Origin: HGM12587 sp964561705
Lineage (GTDB): Bacteria; Bacillota; Clostridia; Lachnospirales; Lachnospiraceae
Direction of reading: 5' to 3'
Assembly: GCA_964561705.1 (NCBI GenBank)
Contig: CAZLQJ010000078.1
Span: 1-6,894, forward strand
DNA: 6,894 bases
Part shown: positions 5,556-6,894 of the stretch, piece by piece
How the letters are laid out: each line of letters starts with the position of its first letter
Numbering within the stretch: the first letter of the stretch is position 1
The notes under the pieces: model-generated
The model's input: the letters and a program-made list of their open reading frames with translations, nothing else
What the model was told of the DNA's origin: nothing
Databases searched by the model: none
Translations under genes and position numbers: made by a program

Positions 5556-5569
5556 CGAAAATATGTTTG
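5556..5569. promoter_or_regulatory. Candidate LexA operator (Cheo-box-like)
   Basis: CGAAAATATGTTTG matches 12 of 14 positions of the Gram-positive-type LexA box CGAACATATGTTCG. It lies directly before lexA and touches its Shine-Dalgarno, as expected for autorepression of the SOS repressor. Functional binding is inferred. Confidence 0.65.
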
Positions 5570-5574
5570 GGAGG
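5569..5574 (+). promoter_or_regulatory. lexA ribosome binding site
   Basis: GGGAGG lies 7 bases before the ATG at 5582. This rules out the in-frame TTG at 5567, which would overlap the site and add five residues (MGGKH). Confidence 0.85.
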
Positions 5575-5581
5575 AAAGCAT

Positions 5582-6199
5582 ATGTCTCAAGGAAAGATTA
5601 CAGAAAAGCAATCACAAATTTTAGAATATATCAAATCAGAAATCTTGAACAAAGGATACCCGCCATCAGTGCGTGATATCTGTCAGGCTGTTCAGTTAAA
5701 ATCCACTTCATCCGTACATTCACATTTGGAAACACTGGAAAAGAACGGCTATATCCGTCGTGACCCGACAAAACCGCGTACGATTGAAATTTTGGATGAT
5801 AATTTTAATCTGGTCAGAAGAGAGATGGTAAATGTACCGATCGTCGGAACCGTTGCAGCAGGACAGCCGATCCTTGCCACAGAAAATATTGAAAATTATT
5901 TCCCGATTCCATCGGAATATATGCCTAACAAAGAAACCTTTTTATTAAAAGTCAAAGGAGAGAGTATGATCAATGCCGGTATTTTAGACGGAGATTATAT
6001 TCTTGTGGAACGTCAGAATCATGCGGAAAATGGCGAAATGGTTGTTGCTCTGGTAGATGATTCGGCGACTGTAAAGACATTTTATAAGGAAGAAGGACAT
6101 ATCCGACTTCAGCCGGAAAACGATTATATGGATCCGATTATTTTGGATACTGTGGAGATCCTTGGAAAAGTATTTGGAGTGTTCCGTTTCTTTAAATAA
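5582..6199 (+). CDS. lexA: SOS repressor LexA
   Basis: LexA represses DNA-damage (SOS) genes and is inactivated by RecA-stimulated self-cleavage. The 205-residue protein has both expected domains. The N-terminal winged helix-turn-helix is ITEKQSQILEYIKSEILNKGYPPSVRDICQAV through HSHLETLEKNGYIRR (about 6-60). The C-terminal S24 peptidase domain has the scissile Ala93-Gly94 in VAAGQP, the nucleophile Ser128 in KGESM and the general base Lys165 in ATVKTF, followed by a FGVFRFFK end. The length is typical. The ATG at 5582 is chosen for its GGGAGG site. A Cheo-box-like operator at 5556-5569 suggests autorepression. It diverges from the small Cys-rich gene with 143 bases between the two starts. The stop codon abuts a small A/T-rich hairpin (6198-6216). 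Confidence 0.98.
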   Translation: MSQGKITEKQSQILEYIKSEILNKGYPPSVRDICQAVQLKSTSSVHSHLETLEKNGYIRRDPTKPRTIEILDDNFNLVRREMVNVPIVGTVAAGQPILATENIENYFPIPSEYMPNKETFLLKVKGESMINAGILDGDYILVERQNHAENGEMVVALVDDSATVKTFYKEEGHIRLQPENDYMDPIILDTVEILGKVFGVFRFFK

Positions 6200-6216
6200 A
6201 AAGCGCTTGCTTTTTT
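6198..6216 (+). terminator. Weak terminator-like hairpin after lexA
   Basis: AAAAAGC (6198-6204) pairs with GCTTTTT, loop GCTT, followed by the rest of a T run ending at 6216. It starts within the lexA stop codon. With only two G-C pairs it may be leaky, and it overlaps the -35 region of the next promoter. Confidence 0.5.
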
Positions 6217-6235
6217 GAGAGAAATCGTTTATAGT
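6207..6235 (+). promoter_or_regulatory. Promoter for the ZTP riboswitch-purO transcript
   Basis: TTGCTT (6207-6212) and TATAGT (6230-6235) are 17 bases apart. The -10 box is a 5/6 match and the -35 is weak. A start near 6242 would fall just before the first stem of the ZTP aptamer (6244), which supports the assignment. Confidence 0.55.
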
Positions 6236-6243
6236 TTCTCTTG

Positions 6244-6330
6244 TACATGACTGGCGGAAACAGTTTTTGCTGTGTAGGATTACCTACAGGGAGTGTATGT
6301 ATTATATTAGATTAGCCGACCGCCTGGGCA
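6244..6330 (+). promoter_or_regulatory. ZTP riboswitch (pfl motif)
   Basis: The core elements of the ZTP/ZMP-sensing pfl RNA are present in order. P1 is TACAT (6244-6248) with ATGTA (6297-6301). The conserved GACTGGCG follows at 6249-6256, then stem P2 TGTAGG (6273-6278) with CCTACA (6283-6288), then GGGAG (6289-6293). After a short A/T-rich linker comes the P3 hairpin GCC (6315-6317) with GGC (6327-6329) carrying the hallmark CCGCCTGGGC (6320-6329). GGCGG (6253-6257) can form a 5-bp pseudoknot with CCGCC (6320-6324). An extra mini-hairpin, ACAG-TTTTTG-CTGT (6260-6273), lies between GGCG and P2. The class senses the purine intermediate ZMP (AICAR) or ZTP and turns genes on; here the target is purO. 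Confidence 0.94.
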
Positions 6331-6363
6331 CGCTTGAAGCAAGTGTGTTCAGGTGGTCTTTTT
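6318..6363 (+). terminator. ZTP-controlled intrinsic terminator
   Basis: GACCGCCTG (6318-6326) pairs with CAGGTGGTC (6350-6358), and GGCACGCTTG (6327-6336) with CAAGTGTGTT (6340-6349). This gives a continuous 19-bp stem with some G-U pairs and a 3-base loop, followed by TTTTT (6359-6363). The left arm contains the CCGCC used in the aptamer pseudoknot and P3, so ligand binding and termination exclude each other: a transcriptional ON switch. Confidence 0.93.
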
Positions 6364-6389
6364 ATGTATAAAAAACAAGGAGAAAAATC

Positions 6390-6894
6390 ATGGAAAAAAT
6401 TTCAATCTTTGAAGAACTTCAAAACAAAACTTATCCTGGACGCGGGATCGTGCTTGGCAAATCAGTTGACGGCACCAAGGCAATTTGTGCTTATTTCATT
6501 ATGGGTAGAAGCGAAAACAGCCGAAACCGCGTTTTTGTAGAAGATGGTGAAGGTATTCGTACCCAGGCTTTTGATCCATCCAAAATGGTTGATCCAAGTC
6601 TGATCATTTATGCGCCGGTACGCGTTCTTGGCAATAAAACCATCGTGACAAACGGTGATCAGACCGATACCATCTATGAAAATATGGATAAGCAAATGAC
6701 ATTTGAACAGTCTTTAAGATGTCGTGAATTTGAACCGGATGGACCAAATTATACCCCAAGAATTTCAGGTGTCATGCATATTGAAAACGGAAAATATAAT
6801 TATGCCATGTCCATTTTAAAGAGCAATCAGGGCGATCCTGACGCTTGCAACCGCTATACATTTGCTTATGAAAATCCAAAAGCAGGAGAGGGAC
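6390..6894 (+). CDS. purO: IMP cyclohydrolase (PurO-like), truncated at right edge
   Basis: The protein resembles the PF07826 IMP cyclohydrolase family, first known from archaeal PurO and also present in Clostridia. It closes the ring of FAICAR to give IMP, the last step of purine synthesis, replacing the cyclohydrolase half of bifunctional PurH. The first 168 residues are in the window. Recognisable segments include YPGRGIVLGKSVDGTKA (15-31), AYFIMGRSENSRNRVF (34-49), FDPSKM, TIVTNGDQTDTIYE, TPRISGV and FAYENPKAGEG. Bacterial members run to roughly 230 residues, so a sizeable part lies beyond the edge. The ATG at 6390 has AAGGAG (6377-6382) 7 bases upstream. Control by a ZTP riboswitch fits its role directly downstream of the AICAR/ZMP step. 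A separate AICAR formyltransferase gene is likely to follow but is not visible. Confidence 0.93.
   Translation, partial: MEKISIFEELQNKTYPGRGIVLGKSVDGTKAICAYFIMGRSENSRNRVFVEDGEGIRTQAFDPSKMVDPSLIIYAPVRVLGNKTIVTNGDQTDTIYENMDKQMTFEQSLRCREFEPDGPNYTPRISGVMHIENGKYNYAMSILKSNQGDPDACNRYTFAYENPKAGEG

Noticed and set aside
5567..5581. TTG start for lexA
   Set aside because: It overlaps the GGGAGG ribosome site and the candidate operator; the ATG at 5582 has ideal spacing.
6244..6363. THF riboswitch or T-box before the last gene
   Set aside because: There is no T-box AGGGTGGNACCGCG element and no THF core; the GACTGGCG...GGGAG...CCGCCTGGGC order is specific to the ZTP/pfl class.
6334..6540. Plus-strand open frame of 68 codons
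   Set aside because: It begins inside the ZTP terminator hairpin and overlaps purO in another frame, so it is a shadow.

Overview
The window is about 40% G+C and reads as a low-GC Firmicutes chromosome, most likely a gut-type Clostridia (Lachnospiraceae-like). The grounds are strong AGGAGG-type ribosome binding sites, a LexA with a Cheo-box-like operator, a small alarmone synthetase, a group Ic aspartate aminotransferase, and a bacterial PurO-type IMP cyclohydrolase behind a ZTP riboswitch. No phage, insertion sequence, CRISPR array, tRNA or rRNA was seen. The genes are ordinary chromosomal ones; the most interesting content is in the non-coding control regions.

Layout, left to right. Positions 1-977 (+) hold the 3' part of a Nudix hydrolase gene and, 12 bases on, dtd (D-aminoacyl-tRNA deacylase). 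A promoter follows, then a small alarmone (ppGpp) synthetase at 1091-1720 (+). A bidirectional hairpin terminator at 1749-1783 separates it from a convergent minus-strand block, cobT followed by cobU (3310 down to 1782), which overlap by 16 bases. Upstream of cobT is a 432-base leader containing a full cobalamin riboswitch aptamer (3526-3675), a nested hairpin (3414-3473) and an intrinsic terminator (3365-3396). Further upstream on the minus strand are an aspartate aminotransferase gene (5032-3743) and a small cysteine-rich gene (5438-5202). lexA (5582-6199, +) diverges from the latter. Finally a ZTP riboswitch with an overlapping terminator (6244-6363) leads into purO (from 6390), which runs off the right edge.

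How the genes work together. CobU and CobT make the two halves joined in cobamide nucleotide-loop assembly (AdoCbi-GDP and alpha-ribazole phosphate), and the leader should switch them off when cobalamin is plentiful. The small Cys-rich protein belongs to a presumed metal-binding family that also occurs as a domain in cobamide enzymes, so it may belong to the same physiology. PurO closes the last ring of IMP synthesis, just after the step where ZMP/AICAR accumulates when 10-formyl-THF is short; a ZTP-sensing ON switch in front of it makes metabolic sense. LexA probably represses itself.

No wholly new system is evident. The least explained signals are the extra paired elements between the cobalamin aptamer and its terminator, the 8-bp-period TTTGTAT repeats ending in the palindrome TTGTATACAA before the aminotransferase gene, a second palindrome between lexA and the Cys-rich gene, and an extra mini-hairpin inside the ZTP aptamer. 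All calls come from reading the sequence; no database search or folding program was run.
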